This document shows positions 15,033-21,466 of a stretch of 21,466 nt of DNA, piece after piece. The notes under the pieces were generated by a model. It saw only the letters and a list, made by a program, of their open reading frames with translations. It was not told where the DNA came from and searched no databases. The stretch covers positions 1 through 21,466 of the forward strand of contig JAEZIA010000027.1 of NCBI GenBank assembly GCA_023416315.1. The letters run 5' to 3'. This DNA is from Actinomycetes bacterium (GTDB lineage Bacteria; Actinomycetota; Actinomycetes; Mycobacteriales; Mycobacteriaceae). Made by a program: the position numbers and the translations under genes. Position 1 is the first letter of the stretch. Each line of letters begins with the position of its first letter.

Positions 15033-15917
15033 TCAAACCGGTTGATAAATCCACGGCCGGCGGGGCAGCGTGGCGGGGTCGAACTGTCGCAACAGCTCTG
15101 CCATATCGGTCGACGGCCAGCCCAGCGATTCGGTGATCAGCGTGAAGGCTCGGGGAACGCCGAGTTCGGCCAGGGTGACGGCGCCATCACGTTTGGCCAG
15201 CCGTTTGCCGTCGGCGTTGAGGACCAGCGGCACGTGGGCGTAGACCGGCTGCGGATAGCCGAGCAGCCCCGCCAGATATGCCTGGCGGGGGGTAGAACTC
15301 AACAGATCGTCGCCGCGGACGACCTGGTCGATGCCGGATAGGGCATCGTCGACGACCACCGCGAGGTTGTAGGCGGGTACCCCGTCACCGCGGCGGAGCA
15401 CGAAGTCGTCCACCACTCCGGTGTAGCTGCCGTGCACCAGGTCGGTGACGGTGTGTTCGCCGGTGTCGGCACGTAACCGCAGCGCGGGTGGGCGGCCCGA
15501 GTCGCGTTTGGCGATCCGTTCGGTGGCGCTCAACTCCCGGCAGGTGCCGGGGTAGGCGCCCTCCGGGGCGTGCGGCGCCCGCGGCGCGCTCAGGATATCT
15601 TTTCTGCTGCAATAGCATTCGTAGACCAAGCCGCGTTCGGCGAGCCTGTCGATCACGGCGTCGTAGCGTGGTCGTTGCCGCGACTGCCACACCGGCTGGT
15701 CGTCCCAGGTGACCCCGATGGCGGCCAGGTCGTCGAGTTGACGTTGCGCCACATCGTCGTGGGTGCGGTCATCGAGATCTTCGATCCGCATCAGGAAGTG
15801 TCGATCGGTCGAGCGCGCGAACAGCCACGCCAGCACCGCGGTGCGCAGGTTGCCGATGTGCAGGTCGGCGGACGGGCTGGGGGCGAACCGGCCCGCACCC
15901 GGGGTTGGGCGGGTCAC
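15033..15917 (-). CDS. gluQ: Glutamyl-queuosine tRNA(Asp) synthetase
   Basis: A 294-residue paralogue of the glutamyl-tRNA synthetase catalytic domain that lacks the anticodon-binding domain; such enzymes attach glutamate to queuosine 34 of tRNA(Asp). Seen: GRFAPSPSADLHIGNLRTA (9-27) holding the HIGH-type motif as HIGN; RIEDLDD (44-50); a complete zinc site Cys101-x-Cys103, Tyr122 and Cys126, as in GluQRS; DDFVLRRGDGVPAYNLAVVVDD; and the KMSKS-type loop KRLAKRDG (238-245). Length is right for GluQRS and far too short for GltX. The start is GTG at 15917. It sits 22 bases after a small unknown gene and 45 bases before the ABC binding-protein gene on the same strand. Its substrate depends on the queuosine pathway, and tgt is in this same window. 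Confidence 0.95.
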   Translation of the reverse strand: MTRPTPGAGRFAPSPSADLHIGNLRTAVLAWLFARSTDRHFLMRIEDLDDRTHDDVAQRQLDDLAAIGVTWDDQPVWQSRQRPRYDAVIDRLAERGLVYECYCSRKDILSAPRAPHAPEGAYPGTCRELSATERIAKRDSGRPPALRLRADTGEHTVTDLVHGSYTGVVDDFVLRRGDGVPAYNLAVVVDDALSGIDQVVRGDDLLSSTPRQAYLAGLLGYPQPVYAHVPLVLNADGKRLAKRDGAVTLAELGVPRAFTLITESLGWPSTDMAELLRQFDPATLPRRPWIYQPV

Positions 15918-15939
15918 GCCCGCAATCTAGCTCACCGGG

Positions 15940-16308
15940 TCAATCGCGGTCCCATGGCGCGGTTTCCTCCATTTTGGCGTAGTACTTGGCCAAATGGCTC
16001 TTGACTCTGTCGATGTCCTTCTGCGGCAGATCGATACCGCCCCGCGAGCCCTGCATGATCGCTCCCGCCGCCATGACTCCGCGCGGCACAGCGGTCAGCT
16101 TGCCGTCCACGACGTCGGCGATCAGCAGTTTGTAGGCAGTGAAGTTGTCTTTGTTATCGCTGTCGTACCAGATGTGTGCGTCGCGGTATTTCTCGTTGGG
16201 CTCGTCCTGTGCGCCCGCCCATTCCCGAACTCGCTTCTCGGCGTCGCCGCCATCCCACTTGCGGTCACGGTCGGCCAGCGGAAGGTCGTGAAATGCTGTG
16301 ACTGACAT
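15940..16308 (-). CDS. Small protein with a phage-type DUF6582-like domain
   Basis: A 122-residue protein of unknown function. The N-terminal half is charged (DRDRKWDGGDAEKRVREWAG), followed by AHIWYDSDNKDNFTAYKLLIADVVDGKL and then AVPRGVMAAGAIMQGSRGG, DLPQKDIDRVKSHLAKYYAKM. The pattern (W-D, YKLLIADVVDG, VPRGVxAAxAxxxGxRGG, then a helix ending AxYYxKM) is one I associate with a domain found beside prohead proteases in actinobacterial phages and as free-standing bacterial proteins (DUF6582). No signal peptide or membrane segment. ATG at 16308 begins the conserved text. It lies between irtB (54-base gap) and gluQ (22-base gap) with no other phage gene, so it appears to be a lone domesticated module. 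Family assignment is from memory and moderately sure. Confidence 0.75.
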   Translation of the reverse strand: MSVTAFHDLPLADRDRKWDGGDAEKRVREWAGAQDEPNEKYRDAHIWYDSDNKDNFTAYKLLIADVVDGKLTAVPRGVMAAGAIMQGSRGGIDLPQKDIDRVKSHLAKYYAKMEETAPWDRD

Positions 16309-16362
16309 GGACCAAGCGTGCCCGGGCTGGGCCACCGGTAAACGGCGACCGCCCCGCCGGGG

Positions 16363-18108
16363 TCATCCGGGTGTAGCGGCGATCTGCCAGCCGGCACTGC
16401 TCTCCTGCTGGCGCCAGAACTCGGCGAAACGCCCGCCCAGCGCGGTCAGTTCGTCGATGCTGCCGTGTTCGACGACCACGCCGCCGTCGACGAACAGAAC
16501 CTGGTCGGCGTGCCGGATCGCGTCGAGTCGGTGCGCGATGATCACCCGGGTCCGCGGCTGGGGATCGTCGTTGATGGCTTGCGTGATCGACGCTTCGTTC
16601 TCGGTGTCCAGCGCACTGGTCGCCTCGTCGACCAGCAGCACACCAGCTGGTTTGGCCAGCGCCCGCGCGATGCTGACCCGTTGGCGCTCGCCGCCGGAGA
16701 GCGCGGTGCCCGCTTCTCCGACTCGTGCCAGCGCGCCGTCGGGCAGCCGCTCGACGATGTCGTCGACACGGGCCAGCGTCATCGCCCGGTGGATCGTCTG
16801 GTCGTCGGCTTCGGGATGCCCGACCCGGATGTTGTCCGCGATCGTTGCGTCGAACAGATACGGGTGCTGGAACACCACGCTGACCAATCGGCGCCGGACC
16901 TCGGGGTCGAGGTCGGCGGCATCAGTGCCGTCGACGAGGATCTGCCCGCGGTCGGGCCGATGTAGTCCGGCGATCAGGGCCAGGATCGTGCTCTTACCGG
17001 AACCGGACGGGCCGACGATCGCGGTCGTGGTCCCCGGGTCCAAGGTGAACGTCAGGTCCTTGAGCACTTCGGTGTCCTGGTAGCCGAACCCGACCGACCG
17101 GAATTCGATTCTGGGTGCGGCAGATTCGTCGGCCGAGCGCGCACGCCGCGCGGGTTGCTCGGCCAGCGGTGCGTTGGTGACGGTGTCCAGTCGGCTCAGC
17201 AGGCCACGTGAGGACTCCACGGCGCTGGACAGGTCGGCCAGCACGGTGAACGGTTCGAGGAAACGCACCATCACGATCACCAGCGCCACCGCCTCGGGGG
17301 CGCTCAGCTGGCCACGCAGCGTCAGCGTGGTGATCGTGCCCGCCAGCAGGATCAGGGCGATCTGGCTGGCCACACTGAACAGCAGCTGGCCGGGGATCTG
17401 AAACAGCAGGAGTCGTTTGGTCGCACCACGCACGGCGGTGATGGCGTCGCCGGTCTGGCTTCGGGCGGCCGTGACACGGCGGCTGGCCCGCAACGCCTGC
17501 TGGGTGCGGGCGAATTCCACCAGCCGTTCGGTGAGCGCACTGTGGGCGCCGGCGTCGGCGGCGTCGGCGGCGCGGACCAGCCGCTGACTGGCGGTCAGTG
17601 CGCCGAGCAGGAACGGCAGGGCGACCGCCGCAGCCACCCCGACCGGCCAGGAGACGAGGAACAGGCCGACAGTGATGGCCGCGGGTAACAGCAGCGCACC
17701 GACGAACGGACTGAGCAGGTTCACCACGAATCCGACGAGTTCGGGCGCGCTGGCCGCGATCGCTTGCCGGGCCACCGCGGTGTTGTCGGCGGTGAACCAC
17801 CGCAGCGGAACCTCGGTGAGCCGGTTGGCCATCCCGTGCTGCGTGGTGTCGGCCAGGGCGAAGCCGATGCCGAAACCGATGCGCGCCTGGGTCATGTCGA
17901 CAACCCAACCGCCGACGGTGACGGCGGTGAGGACACCGACCCAGGGCAGCGCCTCGGCGGGATGCGGGCCGAACACCGCGGCAAGCAACGGCACCAGCAG
18001 CAGCGCGCTGGCGGCTCGTAGAATCACCGAGACGACGGACAATACCACGTACGTGGTGAGCCGGCCGCGACTCTCGGCGGGAATCAACCGGAGCAGCGAG
18101 CGGATCAT
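16363..18108 (-). CDS. irtB: Iron-siderophore ABC exporter-fold importer subunit IrtB
   Basis: The 581-residue half-transporter with an N-terminal six-helix exporter-type membrane domain (about 15-300) and a C-terminal ATPase. Seen: Walker A GPSGSGKS (366-373), Q-loop VVFQHPYLFD (411-420), signature LSGGE (470-474), Walker B VLLVDE (490-495) and H-loop His526. With IrtA it forms the heterodimer that imports ferric carboxymycobactin/mycobactin in mycobacteria. Its ATG overlaps the irtA stop as ATGA (18105-18108), with GAGG eight bases upstream, so it is cotranscribed and probably translationally coupled. Length matches M. tuberculosis IrtB (about 580). It lacks the flavin domain that IrtA has, as expected. 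Confidence 0.95.
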   Translation of the reverse strand: MIRSLLRLIPAESRGRLTTYVVLSVVSVILRAASALLLVPLLAAVFGPHPAEALPWVGVLTAVTVGGWVVDMTQARIGFGIGFALADTTQHGMANRLTEVPLRWFTADNTAVARQAIAASAPELVGFVVNLLSPFVGALLLPAAITVGLFLVSWPVGVAAAVALPFLLGALTASQRLVRAADAADAGAHSALTERLVEFARTQQALRASRRVTAARSQTGDAITAVRGATKRLLLFQIPGQLLFSVASQIALILLAGTITTLTLRGQLSAPEAVALVIVMVRFLEPFTVLADLSSAVESSRGLLSRLDTVTNAPLAEQPARRARSADESAAPRIEFRSVGFGYQDTEVLKDLTFTLDPGTTTAIVGPSGSGKSTILALIAGLHRPDRGQILVDGTDAADLDPEVRRRLVSVVFQHPYLFDATIADNIRVGHPEADDQTIHRAMTLARVDDIVERLPDGALARVGEAGTALSGGERQRVSIARALAKPAGVLLVDEATSALDTENEASITQAINDDPQPRTRVIIAHRLDAIRHADQVLFVDGGVVVEHGSIDELTALGGRFAEFWRQQESSAGWQIAATPG

Positions 18109-20666
18109 CGGGCAACCTCACGGGTCAGGGCGCCGCTCGGCGCGGGGACACCGGCCGACCGGCTGTCCCACAGCCGTCGGTAGCGGCCGTCGGTGGCGAG
18201 CAACTCGGTGTGGGTGCCGATCTCGGCGATCCGGCCATGGTCGAGGACGACGATCTGATCGGCACCGGTGATGGTGTGCAGCCGGTGGGCGATCACGAGC
18301 ACGGTGCGGTTCTGGATCAGCGAGCTCAATGCCTGTTGCACCAGGTATTCCGACTCCGGATCGGCGAATGCGGTGGCCTCGTCGAGGATCAGCACAGGGG
18401 TGTCGGCCAGCAACGCGCGGGCGATGGTGAGGCGTTGTTTCTCGCCACCGGAAAGTTGGCTGTCCGCGCCCAGGACAGTGTCATATCCGTTGGGCAATCG
18501 AAGGATTCGATCGTGGATCTGCGCACTGCGTGCCGCGCTCTCGATCTCGGCGAGACCGGCGTCCGGGCGGGCGAGCGCAATGTTGTCCCGGACAGTGCCC
18601 GAAACCAGTTGAATGTCCTGGAACACGAACCCGACTCGGGTGTAGAGCTCGTCAGGGGTCAGGCTGCGAATGTCGCGGCCGTCGATGCGGATCGCTCCGG
18701 CGTCGACGTCGTGGAAGCGCGCCAGCAGCGCGGCCAACGTCGACTTGCCCGAACCGGACGGGCCGACCAGGGCCGTCACCGTGCCGGGTGGCAAAGCCAG
18801 TGTCACGTCGTGGATCACCGGCACACCGGGGCGGTAGCCGAAGCTGACGGCGTCGAAGGTCACGCCGGCCGACTGGGTCGGCAGCGCATCCGTGTTGGTG
18901 CCCAGTTCGGCTTCCTCGAGAGTGACCGCGATGCGCCGGGCTGCCTGCGTGCCTTCCCTGATGCCGCCGAGCCCGTAGGCGATGCCCAGCAATCGGCTGC
19001 CGAACGTGGTGCCCAGCACCAGGAACGGCAACAGGGCCGTCGGTGTGGTCCAGCCGGCTACCACGAACAGGGTGCCTGCCGTGGCGATGAGCCACAGGAA
19101 CGTGCTCGGCCGGGTCACCAGATCCATGAACGTCTTCTTGCCGATGAACGGCCGCTGCCACTCGTTGAGGAACGCAATGTAGTCGTCCAGGCGGCGGCGG
19201 AACGACGAGGCCGCCGCACCACCGAACACCCGAATCACCGGCTGTCCCTCCAGGAATGCCGCGGACTCCCCGTTCATCCGTTCGGACCAGCGGGACGCCT
19301 CGGCGATCTTGGGACCGCTCTGATACATCATCGTCGCGGTGGTGACGATGTAGACCAGGATCGGCAGGAACAGGACCAACGCCATCCGCCAGTCGACGGC
19401 GAACAAATAGATCAACACGGCGATCGGTGCGACCACCGCGGCGACGGCGTCACACACCGCGTGCGTCACCAGGTAGTGCAGCGACAGCGTGTCGTCCTGA
19501 ATCAGCTTCTTCACCGAACCGGAACCACGTTCGGTGAACCAGCCCAACGGCATTCGGGCCAGCTTGTCCAGTAACCGGCGGCGTACCTCGGCGCTGAACC
19601 GCATGTCGACGACGTGCAGCCACAGCACCAACACCGCGCCCAACGTGGTGCCGGTGGTCAACAGCACGACGAAGACGATCACCGTGTCCCAGACCCGGGA
19701 CTCCTCGGCGCCACTGAGCAACAGTTGCGCCAGTTCCACCAACACCACGAACGGCGCCAGCTGAAGCAGGGTGAGCAGCGCCTGCAGCACGCCGGCAACG
19801 ATCAGCTGTGACTTCACCGGGGCGAGAAGGTTTTTCCCGGCCTGCGACCGCCACTTGCCCTTGGTGGCAACGGGTTGGGCGGGGGTGGTGGCGACCGCTG
19901 GTGGCGCGGTGGTTGTTTCGTCGTCGCGGCTGCTGCCCATCTCGCGACCCCGCGTCCAGTACGCCTGCGCATGCAGTTCGGTCTTGGGGAATCCGAACGT
20001 GTCTCGCAGACGCTTACGCAACGGCTTCAAAGCGTTGGCCTCCGGACCGGCCCACGCCGACCAGTTCGACCAGTCCCGGTCCTCGATGGCGGCGGCCAGG
20101 GCGGTGTCATCGGTTCTGGTCACCCAGTGCAGCCGCCGACGGGGATGGTCGGTGAGCGGGATGAGCTCGTCGGCGTCGCAGTGGCGTTCGAGGTACACCT
20201 CGACCTCGACCTCGGCCGGCAGCACCGCGAGGATCGAGTTGATCGCCGGGATGGAGGCCGAGTCCCCGATCAGCAGAAAGCCCGCCGGCAGTTCGTCGGG
20301 CACCGCGAACGGCGCCGACCCCAGCGACACCACCGGGATGGTCATGCCCGGTTCGGCGGTCGAGGCCCACGTCGAGGCCGGGCCGGCGGGTTCGTGCAGC
20401 ACCACGTCGACGGCGAAGCGTCCGGAATCGGGTTCCGCCCACACCACGGTGTAGGCGCGCTGGAACTCGGTGCTGCCACCGGCCGGATCGGGAAACCAGA
20501 ACCGCAGCCAGGTCGTCGGTCCCGCGGTGAAGTCATCGAACAGGGTGGGCGAGGACATCGTGATCCGGACGCAGTGCGGGGCGATGCGGTGAATGTCCTC
20601 GACGGTCGCGATATGGTCGCGCCCCCCGAAGCCGCGCAGCATGGCGCCCTGGAAACCTCGTCCCAT
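18105..20666 (-). CDS. irtA: Iron-siderophore ABC importer with siderophore-reductase domain, IrtA
   Basis: An 853-residue fusion. Residues about 15-245 form a siderophore-interacting flavin-reductase domain (FAD-binding Arg70-Ala-Tyr72-Thr73; LLIGDSASIPAINSIL at 131-146; AYWTRGREM near 235-243). A linker rich in Thr, Pro and Ala (248-270) follows. Then an exporter-type membrane domain (about 280-575) and an ATPase: Walker A GPSGSGKS (635-642), signature LSGGE (738-742), Walker B VLILDE (758-763), H-loop His794. IrtA imports ferric carboxymycobactin with IrtB and reduces Fe(III) on the cytoplasmic side. ATG at 20666 has GAGGA upstream. A perfect IdeR-type box lies 33 bases upstream, so iron repression is expected. 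Length is close to the M. tuberculosis protein. Confidence 0.96.
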   Translation of the reverse strand: MGRGFQGAMLRGFGGRDHIATVEDIHRIAPHCVRITMSSPTLFDDFTAGPTTWLRFWFPDPAGGSTEFQRAYTVVWAEPDSGRFAVDVVLHEPAGPASTWASTAEPGMTIPVVSLGSAPFAVPDELPAGFLLIGDSASIPAINSILAVLPAEVEVEVYLERHCDADELIPLTDHPRRRLHWVTRTDDTALAAAIEDRDWSNWSAWAGPEANALKPLRKRLRDTFGFPKTELHAQAYWTRGREMGSSRDDETTTAPPAVATTPAQPVATKGKWRSQAGKNLLAPVKSQLIVAGVLQALLTLLQLAPFVVLVELAQLLLSGAEESRVWDTVIVFVVLLTTGTTLGAVLVLWLHVVDMRFSAEVRRRLLDKLARMPLGWFTERGSGSVKKLIQDDTLSLHYLVTHAVCDAVAAVVAPIAVLIYLFAVDWRMALVLFLPILVYIVTTATMMYQSGPKIAEASRWSERMNGESAAFLEGQPVIRVFGGAAASSFRRRLDDYIAFLNEWQRPFIGKKTFMDLVTRPSTFLWLIATAGTLFVVAGWTTPTALLPFLVLGTTFGSRLLGIAYGLGGIREGTQAARRIAVTLEEAELGTNTDALPTQSAGVTFDAVSFGYRPGVPVIHDVTLALPPGTVTALVGPSGSGKSTLAALLARFHDVDAGAIRIDGRDIRSLTPDELYTRVGFVFQDIQLVSGTVRDNIALARPDAGLAEIESAARSAQIHDRILRLPNGYDTVLGADSQLSGGEKQRLTIARALLADTPVLILDEATAFADPESEYLVQQALSSLIQNRTVLVIAHRLHTITGADQIVVLDHGRIAEIGTHTELLATDGRYRRLWDSRSAGVPAPSGALTREVAR

Positions 20667-20699
20667 GGTGGTGTCCTCTGGTCGCAGTCGGTGCGGTAG

Positions 20700-20718
20700 T
20701 TAGCTTACCCTAAGCTAA
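20700..20718. promoter_or_regulatory. IdeR iron box (operator) of irtAB
   Basis: The 19-mer TTAGCTTACCCTAAGCTAA consists of TTAGCTTA and its exact reverse complement TAAGCTAA around a CCC centre. It matches the layout of the mycobacterial IdeR box (consensus TTAGGTTAGSCTAACCTAA). It lies 33 bases before the irtA ATG and contains TANNNT-like hexamers on the minus strand, so bound Fe-IdeR would block the irtA promoter. Binding is inferred from the motif and the gene's known IdeR control in mycobacteria. Confidence 0.92.
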
Positions 20719-20854
20719 CTTTCCCCACGGCTGTACTGCGGCCCTCCACCACACGGCGGCTCGAAGGAAATGTGCGGGCGCCCGAAACCCGAAATTCCAC
20801 GGGTGCGCCACATTGCGGTCGGCACTCGGCAGCCTTCAAATGTGGCCAAATAAC

Positions 20855-20902
20855 TAAGCCAAGACTAACCGTATCGGCGCAAGTCAGCCAAGGCTTATCT
20901 AC
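20855..20902 (+). promoter_or_regulatory. Tandem degenerate IdeR-like boxes upstream of bfrA
   Basis: Two windows, 20855-20873 and 20884-20902, each match the 19-base IdeR consensus at about 12 positions by hand count. They share a direct repeat AGCCAAG(A/G)CT that begins at 20857 and 20886, 29 bases apart. They lie 110-157 bases before bfrA. In M. tuberculosis, paired weak boxes upstream of a ferritin gene (bfrB) mediate activation by Fe-IdeR, so an activating role is plausible. Evidence is the motif only. Confidence 0.5.
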
Positions 20903-21011
20903 CTTGCCGCCATGCTCTCGGTATGCCAATGTTCAAGCGGGACAACGGTGATTCGGCTTGCGCGAAGGGCAGCCGCGAATTGCGGAGTCGGTGCGATGAC
21001 AGGAGAAATTC

Positions 21012-21466
21012 ATGCAAGGCGATAGCGAGATCCTCACGCTCCTGAATCAGCAGCTGACGGCCGAGCTGACGGCCATCAACCAGTACTTCTTGCACTCGAA
21101 GATGCAGGACAACTGGGGCTTCACGGAGCTGGCCAAGCACACCAGGGACGAGTCGTTCGACGAGATGCGCCATGCCGAGCGCGTCACCGACCGGATCCTG
21201 ATCCTCGACGGCCTGCCCAATTACCAACGGATCGGGACCCTGAACATCGGGCAGACGATCCGCGAACAGTTCGAGAGCGACCTGGCGCTGGAATACGAGG
21301 TGGTGAACCGGTTGAAGCCGGCGATCGTGCTGTGCCGGGAGAAGCAGGACTCGACCACGGCGAACCTCTTCGAGGACATCGTCGCCGACGAGGAGCACCA
21401 CATCGATTACCTCGAGACCCAGCTGGAGCTGATGAACAAGCTCGGTGTCGAGCTGTACTCGGCGCA
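21012..21466 (+). CDS. bfrA: Bacterioferritin BfrA (3' end beyond the window)
   Basis: The first 151 residues of a haem-containing bacterioferritin, an iron-storage 24-mer with ferroxidase activity; probably only about eight residues are missing. Seen: MQGDSEILTLLNQQL, the ferroxidase ligands Glu18, Glu51, His54, Glu94, Glu127 and His130, and the haem-ligand Met52 in DEMRHAE. LHSKMQDNWGFTEL and LDGLPNYQRIG are typical of mycobacterial BfrA; BfrB-type ferritins lack Met52 and this text. ATG at 21012 has AGGAG (21001-21005) six bases upstream. It is divergent from irtA and probably iron-induced through the IdeR-like repeats upstream. Confidence 0.96.
   Translation, partial: MQGDSEILTLLNQQLTAELTAINQYFLHSKMQDNWGFTELAKHTRDESFDEMRHAERVTDRILILDGLPNYQRIGTLNIGQTIREQFESDLALEYEVVNRLKPAIVLCREKQDSTTANLFEDIVADEEHHIDYLETQLELMNKLGVELYSA

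Larger units (their letters stand above)
20667..21011. other. Divergent iron-control intergenic region irtA/bfrA
   Basis: This 345-base stretch has no gene that I accept. It holds the irtA leader (20667-20699), the perfect IdeR box (20700-20718), about 135 bases in which I see nothing (20719-20854), two degenerate IdeR-like repeats (20855-20902), and the bfrA leader ending in AGGAG (21001-21005). Reading frames through it lack start signals and family resemblance. Confidence 0.8.

Noticed and set aside
16309..16362. CCCC-GCC-GGGG mini-hairpin after irtB as a terminator separating irtAB from the small gene
   Set aside because: Only a four-base stem; gene spacing allows cotranscription, so no terminator is claimed.
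18210..19574. A 454-codon plus-strand frame opposite irtA
   Set aside because: Antisense to the irtA membrane and ATPase domains, no domain seen, composition typical of a shadow frame.
20809..20818. CACATTGCGG shared with 8779-8788 as a common regulatory motif
   Set aside because: A single 10-base match between unrelated leaders, with different flanks and no symmetry; likely chance.
20895..21401. A 168-codon minus-strand frame opposite bfrA
   Set aside because: It is the reverse frame of a clear bacterioferritin; its hydrophobic/charged pattern is a mirror of BfrA helices.
1..21466. Search for tRNAs, rRNAs, CRISPR arrays, transposases, integrases or att sites
   Set aside because: No cloverleaf, repeat-spacer array, transposase or integrase motif, or target-site duplication was recognised by eye.

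Overview
The window is high-GC actinobacterial DNA, most likely from a Mycobacterium/Mycolicibacterium. The support is lineage-typical genes: a WS/DGAT-family acyltransferase, an LpqH (19-kDa antigen) lipoprotein, the IrtA-IrtB carboxymycobactin importer behind a perfect IdeR-type iron box, and a BfrA bacterioferritin. The mix of cytochrome P450, haloalkane dehalogenase, oxalate genes and amine oxidase suggests an environmental rather than a reduced pathogenic genome, but the species cannot be named from sequence alone.

Layout. 30-1956: the acyltransferase (+) and lpqH (-) converge on one long hairpin. 2142-5536 (+): haloalkane dehalogenase, tRNA-guanine transglycosylase (tgt) and a P450, closely spaced. 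5538-8729 (-): an AMP-forming acyl-CoA ligase and oxalyl-CoA decarboxylase (oxcA), which read as an oxalate -> oxalyl-CoA -> formyl-CoA module. 8796-11293: a signalling cluster of one NarL-type histidine kinase (-), one stand-alone receiver protein (+) and one NarL-type response regulator (-). 11351-14987 (-): a flavin monoamine oxidase carrying the MAO-type flavin-linking cysteine, behind a two-gene polar amino-acid/amine ABC importer in which the binding protein and permease are fused. 15033-16308 (-): glutamyl-queuosine tRNA(Asp) synthetase (gluQ) and a small protein that looks like a domesticated phage-protease accessory domain. 16363-20666 (-): irtB and irtA. 20667-21011: iron-regulatory intergenic region. 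21012 to the end (+): bfrA, cut by the window edge.

How the genes fit together. (i) Iron: IdeR would shut off irtAB at the perfect box when iron is plentiful. Two degenerate IdeR-like repeats lie on the bfrA side, so import and storage genes share one divergent control region. (ii) tRNA modification: tgt inserts a queuine-type base into tRNA, and gluQ attaches glutamate to queuosine in tRNA(Asp). Both are here, about 11 kb apart, with no queuosine biosynthesis genes between, and the Tgt base pocket departs from the preQ1-type bacterial pattern. (iii) Carbon/nitrogen catabolism: the oxalate pair and the transporter plus amine oxidase look like two small catabolic operons.

No tRNA, rRNA, CRISPR array, insertion sequence or integrase was recognised. 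Nothing here is clearly a wholly new system. The items most worth testing are the queuosine/queuine link, the altered ligase C-terminal lysine, the MAO-type cysteine and the divergent iron-control region.
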